A stretch of 64,000 nt of DNA, from contig NZ_JAPEHV010000004.1 of the NCBI RefSeq assembly GCF_028823665.1, forward strand, positions 62,001 to 126,000, in the 5' to 3' direction. This stretch comes from Microbacterium sp. C7(2022). Its GTDB lineage: Bacteria > Actinomycetota > Actinomycetes > Actinomycetales > Microbacteriaceae. Below, one piece after another: positions 1-9,084 of this stretch. The notes under the pieces are model-generated. The model worked only from the letters and a program-made list of their open reading frames with translations, did not search any database and was not told where the DNA came from. Made by a program: the position numbers and the translations under genes. The stretch's first letter is position 1. Each line of letters begins with the position of its first letter.

Positions 1-1332
1 TACACCGTGGGGTGGCAGCTTGCCGAAGGTTTGCGGGCCCACGGCAAGTACTCCAAGGCTGAGGCGAAGGCGCGGGCTGTCGAGATGCTCGGACGCGTCG
101 GCATCCCCGAGCCCGACAAGCGGGTGAACGACTATCCGCACCAGTTCTCGGGTGGGCAGAAGCAGCGCATCGTGATCGCGATGGCGCTTGCGCTCGATCC
201 GACGGTGATCATCGCCGACGAGCCGACGACAGCGCTGGACGTGACGGTGCAGGCTGAGATCCTCGACCTGCTGCGTCGGCTGCGCGACGAGGACGGCACC
301 GCGATCGTGCTGATCACGCACAACATGGGTGTCGTCGCCGATCTGGCCGATCGCGTAGCCGTGATGTGGAATGGCGAGATCGTCGAGACGGCTCCGGTGA
401 ACGAGCTGTTCGCCGCGCCGAAGCACGAGTACACCCAGAAGCTGCTCGCCGCCGTGCCGCGGCTCGACATCGCCGACCGACGACTGGCCGAGCCCGAGCA
501 TCCGGTCGATCCGCTTGTCGAGGCGAAGGACCTCGTCATCGAATACGCGGGGCGCTTCCGCCGGGCGGCGTTCCGCGCGGTGGATCGCGTGAGCTTCACC
601 ATTGCGCCCGGCGAGGTGCTGGGGCTGGTCGGCGAGAGCGGGTCGGGCAAGACGACGATCGGGCGTGCGATCGCGGGTCTCACGCCTGTCGCGGGCGGGT
701 CACTGCGGGTGCTCGGCACCGAGATGAACGGGGTGCGGGAGCGCGAGTTCCGGGCCAAGCGCAACGAGCTCGGCTTCGTGTTCCAGGATCCGGCGACGAG
801 CTTCAACCCGTTGCTGACGGTGGCCGAAAACGTGGCGGAGCCTCTGGTGGTCCACACCGGTGCGCGGGATGCGTCCGATGCGCGGGACAAGGTCGACGAG
901 CTGCTTGATGCGGTGCAGCTGCCGAAGGACTTCGGCGACCGATTCCCGCATGAGCTGTCGGGCGGTCAGCGTCAGCGGGCCTCGCTCGCACGTGCGCTTG
1001 CGCTCGACCCGAAGCTGCTAATCGCCGACGAGCCCACGAGTGCGCTCGACGTGTCGGTGCAGGCGCGCGTGCTCGAGCTGTTCGCCGAGCTGCAGGAGCG
1101 GTTCGGGTTCGCGACGCTGTTCATCACGCACGATCTCGCGGTCGTCGACATGCTCGCGCATCGCATTGTGGTGCTGCACCACGGCACGATCGCCGAAGAA
1201 GGTTTCACTGCCGACGTGTTGGGGAACCCGCAGGACGCCTACACCCGGCGCCTGATCGCCTCGCTTCCCGTGCCCGACCCCGCCGAGCAGGCGGTTCGTC
1301 GCGAACAATGGCGGGCGACGCTCGAGGGCTGA
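1..1332 (+). CDS. Oligopeptide/dipeptide ABC transporter ATP-binding protein, DppD-DppF fusion (5' end missing)
   Basis: Energises import of peptides or related solutes by a Dpp/Opp-type ABC transporter at the cytoplasmic membrane. Two ATPase modules are fused. The first lacks its Walker A because the gene starts before the window, but keeps the signature FSGGQKQR, the Walker B IIADEPTTALD and a switch His. The second, from about residue 170, is complete: Walker A GESGSGKTT, LSGGQRQR and LIADEPTSALD. The reading frame is open from base 1, so the GTG at base 7 is probably internal. Fused DppD-DppF proteins are common in actinobacteria; the permease and binding-protein genes are expected upstream. 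The exact substrate cannot be read from the sequence. Confidence 0.93.
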   Translation, partial: YTVGWQLAEGLRAHGKYSKAEAKARAVEMLGRVGIPEPDKRVNDYPHQFSGGQKQRIVIAMALALDPTVIIADEPTTALDVTVQAEILDLLRRLRDEDGTAIVLITHNMGVVADLADRVAVMWNGEIVETAPVNELFAAPKHEYTQKLLAAVPRLDIADRRLAEPEHPVDPLVEAKDLVIEYAGRFRRAAFRAVDRVSFTIAPGEVLGLVGESGSGKTTIGRAIAGLTPVAGGSLRVLGTEMNGVREREFRAKRNELGFVFQDPATSFNPLLTVAENVAEPLVVHTGARDASDARDKVDELLDAVQLPKDFGDRFPHELSGGQRQRASLARALALDPKLLIADEPTSALDVSVQARVLELFAELQERFGFATLFITHDLAVVDMLAHRIVVLHHGTIAEEGFTADVLGNPQDAYTRRLIASLPVPDPAEQAVRREQWRATLEG

Positions 1333-1333
1333 C

Positions 1334-2503
1334 CTAGGGGGCGCCGAGCAGCCCGCCGAACAACGCCGCCATCCCGCCGAACTGCAGGAACAGCCAGAAC
1401 AGCCCGAAGCCCCCGATGAGCGCGATCGCCACCCATGGGATGCGTCGCTTCAGGCGCTGACCGGGCTGGGCGACGCCGGGCGGCGGAGAAAGCGCAGGCG
1501 TCGGCGGGGTGAACGGCAGCGAGTCGTGCGCGGGCGCGGCATCCATACCCATTCGATCGTCCCTCAATCGATCGTCGCGCCAGCGCGCCCACTGCTGCAG
1601 CTTGTCGAGCAGGGCTCCGACCACCGAGAACAGCCACGCCCAGGTGGCCGGGTCGAGGGTGGAGAAGTCGCGTTTGGCGTAGAGGAACAGCCAGTCGTCG
1701 ACGATCTCGACGTCGAGCGCGGCGGCGTTGTCGATGAAACGCGCCATGATGTCTGGGGTGAACAGGTAGAGCGCGTCGCGCTCGTACCCAGCCGGGCAGT
1801 AGAGCGAGAAGTAGCGGTCGAAGTCGCCCTCGAGACTGAGGCGCTGGTTCTTGTCGAAGGATGCCGGGAGGTTCGACCCGAACAGCGCATTGTTGCCCAG
1901 CGCGTCCAGCACGATGTGGGGAAGCGGCACGTCGAGCTTCACGGCGACATAGCCCCACGTGTGCGTCGTCTGGTTCTTGCCCGATCCCGTCGTGTAGCGG
2001 TAGTTCGCGAACTCGACGAAGCGGGGCTGGTATCCGCGCACCAGGTCGGTCGAGCGGCGTGACGATCCCTGGCCGAAGATCATCCCCGGCAGGCCGGGAT
2101 TGTCGAAGCGCGGCTCGTACGCCATCGCGTTGTCGCGTGCGAAGCGATCGAGGCGGTACATTCGCTCGGCGCTCGCCGAGGACCCCCGCACGATGACGAT
2201 CACAACGGCGACGGCACCGGCGACGAACAGGAGCGGCACGATGCTGAACGCGCCTCCGACCACCAGGCCCGGCATGCCCTCGCCGGCGAAAGCCGCGAAC
2301 ACGGCGGTGAACACCGTCACGAAGATCGGCAAGATGAATCCGACGAACACCACCCCGATGATGACCAGCACGATCACACTGGACGCCGAGCTGCCGAAGC
2401 CCGATGTCTTGCGGCCTGACGCGCGCATCGCGTCGCGGAACCGCTTCACCTCGGCCTTGTCGACGGGCGCCAGCAGCGCCGAGGTGTGGAAGGGGTAGCT
2501 CAC
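1334..2503 (-). CDS. Hypothetical membrane protein with three hydrophobic segments
   Basis: Function not recognised. The 389-residue protein has a short N-terminal cytoplasmic part, two long Val/Ile/Ala-rich membrane segments in roughly its first 100 residues, a soluble domain of about 200 residues rich in aromatic and charged residues, a proline-rich linker and a final hydrophobic segment rich in Gly and Phe. The start chosen is GTG at 2503, which overlaps the TGA of the upstream gene as GTGA; a longer frame runs to 2752 but lies over that gene. The pair is therefore probably translationally coupled. The soluble domain resembles DUF3137-type proteins only in general shape, so no family is claimed. 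It converges on the ABC ATPase with almost no gap. Confidence 0.8.
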   Translation of the reverse strand: MSYPFHTSALLAPVDKAEVKRFRDAMRASGRKTSGFGSSASSVIVLVIIGVVFVGFILPIFVTVFTAVFAAFAGEGMPGLVVGGAFSIVPLLFVAGAVAVVIVIVRGSSASAERMYRLDRFARDNAMAYEPRFDNPGLPGMIFGQGSSRRSTDLVRGYQPRFVEFANYRYTTGSGKNQTTHTWGYVAVKLDVPLPHIVLDALGNNALFGSNLPASFDKNQRLSLEGDFDRYFSLYCPAGYERDALYLFTPDIMARFIDNAAALDVEIVDDWLFLYAKRDFSTLDPATWAWLFSVVGALLDKLQQWARWRDDRLRDDRMGMDAAPAHDSLPFTPPTPALSPPPGVAQPGQRLKRRIPWVAIALIGGFGLFWLFLQFGGMAALFGGLLGAP

Positions 2504-3519
2504 CGGTTGACCTCGTCCGAGCTCCAGGTCAGCATCGCGCCTTCGCGGATGATGCCGGCCTCGATTCGGGGGTCGGCGCACAGGGCGCGGGCGAGTTCGA
2601 CGGAGCCAGCGACGATCGTCGAATCCCAGTCGACTTCGCTCAGCATCACCCATGCTCGGTCGGCGGGCCAGATGATGCTCGGCGACTCGGCGCTCGGCTG
2701 TGCACCGTACTGTTCCATCTCGCGGTCGCGCCACGGTGCATCGAGCACCCACGACGGGTCAGCGAGCGCACTCGGGTCGCCCTCGAATAGGACGTGGCCG
2801 CGGTTCGGCAGCTGCAGACGCGGACCCTTCGACACGTCGTCGGGCAGGATGCCGGGCTGCCAGCTCGGGCGCCGGAACACGTTGTTGAGCAGGTCTTTCG
2901 CGGACGCCGCCAGAAAGTCCCGGTGGCGCTTGGCCGTGGCATCCGTCACTTCATCGTCTTCAGTGAAGGTGAGGATGCTGCGCGCCGGGCCGTACCCCAC
3001 TCCGCCGACGAGTCCGCCCCAGCCTTCCCACACGGCGATGTATCCGTCATGCGGAGTCGAGGTGTGGGCGCGGGCGGTATCCATGACGGCGGCGAGTGTC
3101 TCGGCCGCAAGCTGTCCTTCACCCGGGGCGTCGTATTGCCAGCCGTCCGGACCGTTCACCTGCTGCCACCCGTCGGGATTCCACTCGTCGCCCGCCGCGC
3201 GCACGAGTGCCCCCCACTGCGCGTCGGCGTGCATTCGGGTGCCGAACGCGTCGGCGGCGTCGTGCCAGCGGATCGCGACGGTGTCGATGTCGTGCTGCGC
3301 CGCGGTGAACTCCTCCCACGCGCGACTGTTCTTCTCGTACGGCAATGCCGGCCACGCGGTGCCATCGGCGGGCTTCGAGCGCGTCGCCGGATGGAAGATG
3401 CGGGTGTAGGTGGTGAATCCGCGCGGCACGATGTCGTGCATCGTGCCCGCCCACGGGTCATCGATGCGAGCGCGCAGCCAGTCGCCTGCGGAGACGTCCG
3501 CGGTCCACTTCATGGCCAT
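2500..3519 (-). CDS. Conserved hypothetical protein, 339 residues
   Basis: Function not recognised. The protein is soluble, with no signal peptide or membrane segment, and is rich in Trp, Asp and Pro. The N-terminus mentions no known catalytic motif; the start region contains two possible ATG codons at 3519 and 3513 and the shorter form is equally plausible. It is the first gene of a two-gene minus-strand operon with the membrane protein downstream, overlapping it by four bases, so the two may act together. It is divergent from the glutaryl-CoA dehydrogenase gene, with starts only about 22 bp apart, so the region between them must hold at least one compact promoter. Confidence 0.8.
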   Translation of the reverse strand: MAMKWTADVSAGDWLRARIDDPWAGTMHDIVPRGFTTYTRIFHPATRSKPADGTAWPALPYEKNSRAWEEFTAAQHDIDTVAIRWHDAADAFGTRMHADAQWGALVRAAGDEWNPDGWQQVNGPDGWQYDAPGEGQLAAETLAAVMDTARAHTSTPHDGYIAVWEGWGGLVGGVGYGPARSILTFTEDDEVTDATAKRHRDFLAASAKDLLNNVFRRPSWQPGILPDDVSKGPRLQLPNRGHVLFEGDPSALADPSWVLDAPWRDREMEQYGAQPSAESPSIIWPADRAWVMLSEVDWDSTIVAGSVELARALCADPRIEAGIIREGAMLTWSSDEVNR

Positions 3520-3541
3520 ACGCTATCCAAAGGAGGCATCA

Positions 3542-4741
3542 ATGGCTGATCACACCCGCGACCCCGAAGACATAGAGGCGCTGCGCGCGGCATCCGACAT
3601 CCTCGGAATCGATGCGCTGCTGACCGAGGAAGAGCGCGCGACGCGCGACCGGGTGCGGGCGTTCGTCGACGACGTGATCCGCCCGAACATCGCCGACTGG
3701 TTCGACCGCGCGCACTTCCCCGCTGAGCTCGCCCCTGAATTCGGAAAGCTTGGTGTGCTGGGCATGCACCTGGACGGGTACGGATGCCCGGGCCGCAGCG
3801 CCGTGGAGTACGGCCTCGCCGCGCTCGAACTCGAGGCGGGAGACTCGGGGCTGCGCACCTTCGTCTCGGTGCAGGGGTCGCTCGCGATGGGCTCGATCCA
3901 CCGCTGGGGCAGCGAAGAGCAGAGGGCCGAGTGGCTGCCGCGCATGGCGGCGGGTGAGGTGATCGGCAGCTTCGGCTTGACCGAACCGACGGCAGGATCG
4001 GATCCGTCCAGCATGAAGACGTTCGCCCGGCGCGACGGCGACGACTGGGTTATCACGGGCGCCAAGCGCTGGATCGGCCTCGCCTCCATCGCGCAGCTCA
4101 CGATCGTGTGGGCGCAGACCGACGAGGGCGTGCGCGGATTCATCGTGCCCACCGACTCTCCCGGCTTTCAGGTGACGGTGCTCGAGCCGAAGGGGTCGAT
4201 GCGCGCCTCGATCCAGACCGAGTTGCACTTCGACGAGGTGCGGGTGCCGGCATCCGCTCTCCTTCCCGGCGCCCGAGGGCTGCGGGGCCCGTTCTCGGCG
4301 CTCAACGAGGCACGCTACGGCATCGTGTGGGGCGCACTCGGCGCCGCGCGCGACAGCTATGAGGCCGCGCTGCGCCGGTCGCTGCGGCGCGAGCAGTTCG
4401 GGGTGCCGATCGCGTCGTTCCAGCTGACGCAGCAGAAGCTCGTGAACATGGTGGTCGAGTTGCAGAAGGGCGCGCTGCTGGCCCTGCAGATCGGGCGGAT
4501 GAAGGATGCCGGAACCCTGACGCCCACCCAGATCTCGCTCGGCAAGCTCAACAATGTGCGCGAGGCCATCGAGATCTGCCGCGAAGCGCGCACGATCCTC
4601 GGTGGTGATGGCGTGCTGCTCGAGAACTCGCCGATCCGGCACGCGGCGAACCTCGAGTCGGTGCGCACGTACGAGGGCACCGACGAGGTGCACACGCTGA
4701 TCCTCGGCCAGCACCTCACGGGCATCGGCGCGTTCCGGTGA
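3542..4741 (+). CDS. gcdH: Glutaryl-CoA dehydrogenase-type acyl-CoA dehydrogenase
   Basis: FAD enzyme that oxidises and decarboxylates glutaryl-CoA to crotonyl-CoA and CO2 in lysine/tryptophan/glutarate breakdown. The 399-residue protein aligns by eye over its whole length with mammalian GCDH: DSGLRTFVSVQ carries the substrate-binding Arg, FGLTEPTAGSDPSSM the flavin contacts, FGVPIASFQL and TILGGDG the C-terminal domain, and the catalytic Glu is E378 in TYEGTDEVH. The start is ATG 3542 because AAAGGAGG lies six bases upstream; the open frame runs back to 3410 without a better site. The stop overlaps the GTG of the CoA-transferase gene, making a two-gene operon that fits glutarate activation followed by oxidation. 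Confidence 0.9.
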   Translation: MADHTRDPEDIEALRAASDILGIDALLTEEERATRDRVRAFVDDVIRPNIADWFDRAHFPAELAPEFGKLGVLGMHLDGYGCPGRSAVEYGLAALELEAGDSGLRTFVSVQGSLAMGSIHRWGSEEQRAEWLPRMAAGEVIGSFGLTEPTAGSDPSSMKTFARRDGDDWVITGAKRWIGLASIAQLTIVWAQTDEGVRGFIVPTDSPGFQVTVLEPKGSMRASIQTELHFDEVRVPASALLPGARGLRGPFSALNEARYGIVWGALGAARDSYEAALRRSLRREQFGVPIASFQLTQQKLVNMVVELQKGALLALQIGRMKDAGTLTPTQISLGKLNNVREAIEICREARTILGGDGVLLENSPIRHAANLESVRTYEGTDEVHTLILGQHLTGIGAFR

Positions 4742-5868
4742 CCGAGGTGCGCGGCCCGCTGGAGGGTCTGGTCGTCGCCGACTTCACCCGCGTGCTCGCC
4801 GGTCCTTACTGCACGATGCTGCTTGCCGACCTGGGCGCGACGGTCATCAAGGTCGAGGGTCCGGCCGGCGACGAGACGCGGAACTGGACTCCGCCGGTAC
4901 GCGACGGCGAGGCCACCTACTACCTGTCGGTCAATCGCGGCAAGCGGGCGATCACCCTCGACCTCGACTCTCCCGACGACCTCGCGACGGCGCAGGCGAT
5001 CGCCGCGCGCGCTGACGTCATGATGCAGAACTTCAAGCCCGGATCGCTGTCGAAGTTCGGTCTCGACTACGACGCCGTGCACGAGGCCAACCCCGGCGTC
5101 GTGTACGTGTCGATCACGGGGTTCGGCGCGGCATCGGCTCTCCCCGGCTACGACGTGCTCGCGCAGGCCGTCTCGGGTCTCATGAGCGTGACCGGCGACC
5201 CGGGTGGCGAGCCGACGAAGGCGGGCGTTGCGATCGTGGATGTGGTGACCGGTCTGCACGCCGGCCTCGGCGCGCTCGCCGCACTGCGTCACCGTGATGT
5301 GACGGGTGAGGGGCAGCACGTCGAGGTCAACCTGCTGTCGTCGGCGCTGTCGGCGCTCGTGAACCAGTCTGGGGCGTACGCGCTCGCGGGTGTCGTGCCG
5401 CAGCGCATGGGCAACGACCACCCGAGCATCTTCCCGTACGGCCCCTTCCCCACCGCCGATGGCGACCTCGTGCTGGCGATCGGCAACGACATGCAGTTCG
5501 GCGCCCTGTGTCGGACGATCGGGGTTCCGGATGCCGCGGCCGACGCCCGCTTCGCACGGGCGGCGGACCGCAATCGCCATCGCGACGAACTGCGTCCCGT
5601 GCTGGTCTCGGCGCTCGCCGAGCGATCGGCGGCCGAGTGGGCGGGTGTGCTGGGCGCGGTGAACGTTCCGTGCGCGCCGATCCTCGGGATGGACGACGCG
5701 TTCCGGTGGGCCGAGGGTGCGGGGCTTGACCCGGTGGTGACGGCGGGCGGGGTTCCCGGCATTCGCAATCCCGTCTCGTTCTCGCAGACCCCGCCGGCCT
5801 ATCCGCTCGCGCCGCCGGCACCCGATGCCGACCGCGCGTGGGTCGAGGAGTTCCTGGCACGAGGGTGA
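4738..5868 (+). CDS. CaiB/BaiF (class III) CoA-transferase, probably for glutarate
   Basis: Moves CoA from a donor such as succinyl-CoA to a carboxylic acid. The 376-residue length, the N-terminal GLVVADFTRVLAGPYC, the NRGKRAITLDL and MMQNFKPGSL segments and the Asp in AIVDVVTG (D168, equivalent to the formyl-CoA transferase nucleophile Asp169) place it in this family. The GTG start overlaps the TGA of the glutaryl-CoA dehydrogenase gene. In mammals SUGCT, of the same family, makes glutaryl-CoA for GCDH; the coupling here suggests the same pair. The substrate is inferred from the neighbour and not from specificity residues. Confidence 0.87.
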   Translation: MTEVRGPLEGLVVADFTRVLAGPYCTMLLADLGATVIKVEGPAGDETRNWTPPVRDGEATYYLSVNRGKRAITLDLDSPDDLATAQAIAARADVMMQNFKPGSLSKFGLDYDAVHEANPGVVYVSITGFGAASALPGYDVLAQAVSGLMSVTGDPGGEPTKAGVAIVDVVTGLHAGLGALAALRHRDVTGEGQHVEVNLLSSALSALVNQSGAYALAGVVPQRMGNDHPSIFPYGPFPTADGDLVLAIGNDMQFGALCRTIGVPDAAADARFARAADRNRHRDELRPVLVSALAERSAAEWAGVLGAVNVPCAPILGMDDAFRWAEGAGLDPVVTAGGVPGIRNPVSFSQTPPAYPLAPPAPDADRAWVEEFLARG

Positions 5869-5881
5869 TCCCCGTGCCGCT

Positions 5882-5887
5882 TAGGCT
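5882..5887 (+). promoter_or_regulatory. -10 box of a leaderless promoter
   Basis: TAGGCT is followed by exactly six bases and then the GTG at 5894. In actinobacteria a TANNNT hexamer at this distance usually places the transcript start on the first base of the start codon. No ribosome-binding site is seen in front of that GTG, which agrees with leaderless translation. Confidence 0.55.
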
Positions 5888-5893
5888 TGCGGG

Positions 5894-7297
5894 GTGGATC
5901 AGGTGAGTGCGGCCGAGCAGATGATTCGCCGTTTCGCACGGCAGACCAACCTGCTCGTCGCGGGACGACCGGCGTTGGTGAGATGCGTGCCAGGCGCTTC
6001 TGACGGCGTCGCCCGAGCGCTCGAGCGGATGCTGCGCGACCTCGGCGCGCCCCGAGGTCACGCCGGTGACCCCGGCCTTGTGGAGTACGTACTCGCTGCA
6101 GATGCGGCCGACAGCGAGATCTTGCTCGAGGGTGCCGCGCTGCCCGATCGCGCCGATGGCGCGGCACGCATCGCCTTCGCGGGGCGGCACATGCCCGTCT
6201 CGACCGAGATCGCCTCGACTCTCGATGTCGCGGGGGTGCGGATCGGCATCGCCATGGTCCTCGAGCCCAAGACCGCGCAGCTTGCGCTGCTGTTGCGCGA
6301 CGCGGGTGCCGAGGTGGCGGTGTACGCCCACCCGGACGAGACCGATGTGGCTGTCGCCGACGCGCTACGCGCCGAAGGGGTTCCGGTCGTCGCCGACCCG
6401 ACGCTCTCGGGCGCAGCCGAGAAGCAGGCTGCCACCGACTTCCTCGCGCGCGGCTTCGACGTATTCGTCGATGACGGGTCGCACCTGATCCGCCTGGCTC
6501 ACGAAGTCGCCCCCGACCTCGTCGATCGCTGGTGGGGCGCCGCCGAAGAGACCACGAGCGGCCTCACGCCGCTGCGATCGATGGCCGCGCGCGGACTGCT
6601 ACGTACCGGTGTCATGGCCGTCAACGACGCGCAGACCAAGACGCGCTTCGACAACCGGTACGGCACGGGGCAGTCGTGCGTGTTCGCGATCGCCGATCTG
6701 CTCGATCCGCTGCAGATCACGGTGCGCGACCAGCCGGCGCTCGTGATCGGATACGGACCCGTCGGCGAAGGCGTCGCGGCGCATCTGGCCGCGCTCGGCG
6801 CCGATGTCGCCGTTGCCGAACACGATCCGGTGCGCGCCCTCGTCGCCCGCCACGACGGATACCGCGTCGGTGATGCCGCGGCGCTCGCCGAAGGCGCCCT
6901 CGTCGTGTCGGCCACGGGCGTGCGCCACACCGTGACCCCAGATCTGCTCGCGGCCGCCCGCATCGTCGCGGTCGCCGGGGGCGTGCCCGACGAGGTCGAC
7001 CTCTCCGCGGGCGCGCACGGAGCGCTCGTTCTCGCCGACGGCGGCTGCATCAACATCACGGCCGCCGAGGGCAACCCGATCGAGATCATGGACCTGTCGT
7101 TCGCCGTGCAACTCTCGGCGATCGCCCACATCGTCGCCGAGCGCCCCGCGGTGGGCGTGCACGCGCTCCCGGCGTCGGTGGATGAGCGCGTGGCGAAAGC
7201 GGCGCTGAGGCGGCGCGACGCGGAGGTCGTGGCATCCCACACGGATGACACCGACGACTGGCGCTCAACGCGCTACACCCGCGAGGACGCCTCATGA
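5894..7297 (+). CDS. Divergent adenosylhomocysteinase-like protein
   Basis: Related to S-adenosylhomocysteine hydrolase, the NAD enzyme that splits SAH-type thioethers. The core is recognisable: GRHMPVST near residue 95, EETTSGL, NDAQTKTRFDNRYG with the catalytic Lys and Asp, the Rossmann motif GYGPVGEGVA, and GVHALPASVDE near the end. Residues conserved in true SAHH are changed: the Cys of YGCRES is replaced (YGTGQS), the GHF motif is absent (AGGVPDE), the MGHP His that reads the adenine edge is Asn (EGNP), and the C-terminal Lys-Tyr tail is missing. These changes suggest another substrate. The GTG start is chosen from the leaderless -10 box; GTG 5903 and ATG 5921 are alternatives. It overlaps the amidohydrolase gene by four bases. 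Confidence 0.78.
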   Translation: MDQVSAAEQMIRRFARQTNLLVAGRPALVRCVPGASDGVARALERMLRDLGAPRGHAGDPGLVEYVLAADAADSEILLEGAALPDRADGAARIAFAGRHMPVSTEIASTLDVAGVRIGIAMVLEPKTAQLALLLRDAGAEVAVYAHPDETDVAVADALRAEGVPVVADPTLSGAAEKQAATDFLARGFDVFVDDGSHLIRLAHEVAPDLVDRWWGAAEETTSGLTPLRSMAARGLLRTGVMAVNDAQTKTRFDNRYGTGQSCVFAIADLLDPLQITVRDQPALVIGYGPVGEGVAAHLAALGADVAVAEHDPVRALVARHDGYRVGDAAALAEGALVVSATGVRHTVTPDLLAAARIVAVAGGVPDEVDLSAGAHGALVLADGGCINITAAEGNPIEIMDLSFAVQLSAIAHIVAERPAVGVHALPASVDERVAKAALRRRDAEVVASHTDDTDDWRSTRYTREDAS

Positions 7298-8601
7298 CCG
7301 CGCCGGTCATCGTCTACTCGGCCGACCTCGTGGTGCCGATCACGGCGCCGCCGATCCCGCACGGTGCGATCGCCGTGCGCGCGGGCCGCATCCTTCACGT
7401 CGGCGACCGTTCGTGGGTGTGCGCCGAACTGGCGTCGCGCGGCATCGCGTACGACGAGGTGCACTGGCCCGGGGTCATCACGCCCGGGCTCGTGAACGCG
7501 CACACTCACCTGCAGTACACCGGCATGGCCGCCGTCGGTGCGGGCACCTACAGCGGATTCGACGCGTGGGACGACGCCTTCACCGACGCCTATCACTCGG
7601 GCAGCGATTGGAGAGCGGATGCCGCCACCGGCGCCGCACTCGCGCTCGCCGCCGGCACGACGGCCATCGCCGACGTCGTCACCGATCCCGAAGCGGCATC
7701 CGCTCTGCACGACGCCCGCGTGCACGGCATCACCTACTGGGAGGTGATGAGCTGGACGAACCAGGAGTGGGCGGCGCGCGGCCGGGCCGAAGTCGAGGCG
7801 CGGCTGGATGCCCTCCCCTCCCCGCCGGGAACCGGGCTCAGCCCGCACGCGCCCTACTCGCTCGACGTGCAGCCGTTGCACGAGATCCCCGACATCGTGC
7901 GTGAGCGCGGCGGCCGCATCCACCTGCACTTGGGTGAAGCGGCGCTCGAGCGCGAGTTCGAACACGCGCATCCCGACCCATGGCACAGCCGGCGACTCGG
8001 GAGCTTCCGCGAGCTGCGCGGCGCAGGCTTCGGCACGGGCGCGACGGAGTTCGTCGATCAGCTCGGCGTCCTCGGGCCGGACTGCCACATCGCGCACGGC
8101 GTCTACATGACCGCGCGGGACCGTGCGATCCTGCGTTCGCGCGGGACGACGGTGGCGCTGTGCCCGCGGTCGAACGCTGTCATCGGACTCGACGAACCGC
8201 CCGTGGCGGCGTACCTCGTCGAGGGCAATCCGCTCGCCGTTGGTACTGACTCGCTCTCGTCGAGCCCGTCGCTCGACCTGATGGCCGACGTTGCGGCGCT
8301 GCACGTGCTCGCCCGGTCGCAGGGGTACACGGGTCGCGATCTGTCTGAACTGCTGCTTCGCGCCGCTACCCTCGGCGGTGCCCACGCGATGGGCCTCGAC
8401 ACCGGCCCCGATCGCACCGGCTACCTGGCGGTCGGCGCGCTCGCCGACCTCACCTTCTTCGACATTGCGGTGACGACAGTTGACGACACGATCGAGCATC
8501 TCGTGACCGCCGGGACTGGCACCGCCAGTGCCACCGTGATCAGCGGCGAGGTGCGTCACGCCTCGACCGCGTTCACCGAGCAGACCGGAGTCACCGCATG
8601 A
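7294..8601 (+). CDS. Amidohydrolase of the SAH/MTA deaminase (MtaD/SsnA-like) group
   Basis: Metal-dependent deaminase that probably removes an amino group from a purine nucleoside or a related ring. The amidohydrolase metal ligands are visible: H70 and H72 (NAHTHLQ), H212 in HLGE, H268 in AHGVY and D319 in VGTDSLSS; the Glu of HLGE acts in proton transfer in this family. Length 435 fits. It overlaps the SAHH-like gene upstream and the cupin gene downstream by ATGA, so the three are translated together. The neighbour suggests SAH to S-inosylhomocysteine deamination, a route known in some methanogens; aminofutalosine or another adenosine derivative is also possible. Confidence 0.82.
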   Translation: MTAPVIVYSADLVVPITAPPIPHGAIAVRAGRILHVGDRSWVCAELASRGIAYDEVHWPGVITPGLVNAHTHLQYTGMAAVGAGTYSGFDAWDDAFTDAYHSGSDWRADAATGAALALAAGTTAIADVVTDPEAASALHDARVHGITYWEVMSWTNQEWAARGRAEVEARLDALPSPPGTGLSPHAPYSLDVQPLHEIPDIVRERGGRIHLHLGEAALEREFEHAHPDPWHSRRLGSFRELRGAGFGTGATEFVDQLGVLGPDCHIAHGVYMTARDRAILRSRGTTVALCPRSNAVIGLDEPPVAAYLVEGNPLAVGTDSLSSSPSLDLMADVAALHVLARSQGYTGRDLSELLLRAATLGGAHAMGLDTGPDRTGYLAVGALADLTFFDIAVTTVDDTIEHLVTAGTGTASATVISGEVRHASTAFTEQTGVTA

Positions 8602-9050
8602 GCGCCATCACCGCGACCCCCGACACCCCCGCGACCGCACGCCGCCTGGGGCTCGAACCCCACCCCGAGGGCGGGTGGTTCCGGCGCACGTGGACGGCGC
8701 AGCATCCGATCTCCACCGACAACGGGCAGCGCCCTGCGGCAACCTGCATCCACTATCTGCTGACGCCCGGCGAGCACAGCGCGTGGCACGTGGTGTCGAG
8801 CGACGAGATCTGGCTGTGGCACGGCCCCGGCACCCTCGAACTGTCGCTCGGCGGGGACGGTGATCAGCCCGGCGAGGCTGCGCGCTCGATCCTCGGTCCG
8901 GATGCCGCGGCCGGCCACGTCGCTCAGGCGGTCGTTCCCGCGGGAGTGTGGCAGGCGGCCCGACCGGCGGGCGCCGAAGAGGTGCTGGTCAGCTGTGTCG
9001 TGTCTCCAGGTTTCAGCTTCGATGATTGGCGTCTGGCGAGCGTGAATTAG
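8598..9050 (+). CDS. Cupin family protein (DUF985)
   Basis: Small beta-barrel protein of 150 residues with the DUF985 hallmarks HPEGGWFRRTW, a TCIHYLL strand, a WHVVSSDEIWLWHGPG segment and VVPAGVWQAA. Its biochemical role is not established for the family; the conserved His and Glu could bind a metal or a sugar-like ligand. It is the last gene of the SAHH-like/amidohydrolase operon and overlaps the preceding stop as ATGA. Its own TAG stop is also the beginning of the next -10 box. Confidence 0.85.
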   Translation: MSAITATPDTPATARRLGLEPHPEGGWFRRTWTAQHPISTDNGQRPAATCIHYLLTPGEHSAWHVVSSDEIWLWHGPGTLELSLGGDGDQPGEAARSILGPDAAAGHVAQAVVPAGVWQAARPAGAEEVLVSCVVSPGFSFDDWRLASVN

Positions 9051-9053
9051 GCT
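9026..9053 (+). promoter_or_regulatory. Promoter of the amino-acid ABC operon
   Basis: TTGGCG (9026-9031), a 16-bp spacer and TAGGCT (9048-9053) form a sigma-70-type promoter; the TAG stop of the cupin gene lies inside the -10 box. Transcription would start near 9060 and give a short leader containing the AAGGAG ribosome-binding site before GTG 9085. Confidence 0.5.
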
Positions 9054-9084
9054 TCTCGGTCGAACATTCTCTTCAAGGAGCCCC

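Noticed and set aside
1239..1958. Long minus-strand frame over the ABC ATPase end
   Set aside because: Arg-rich composition and overlap with two better-supported genes.
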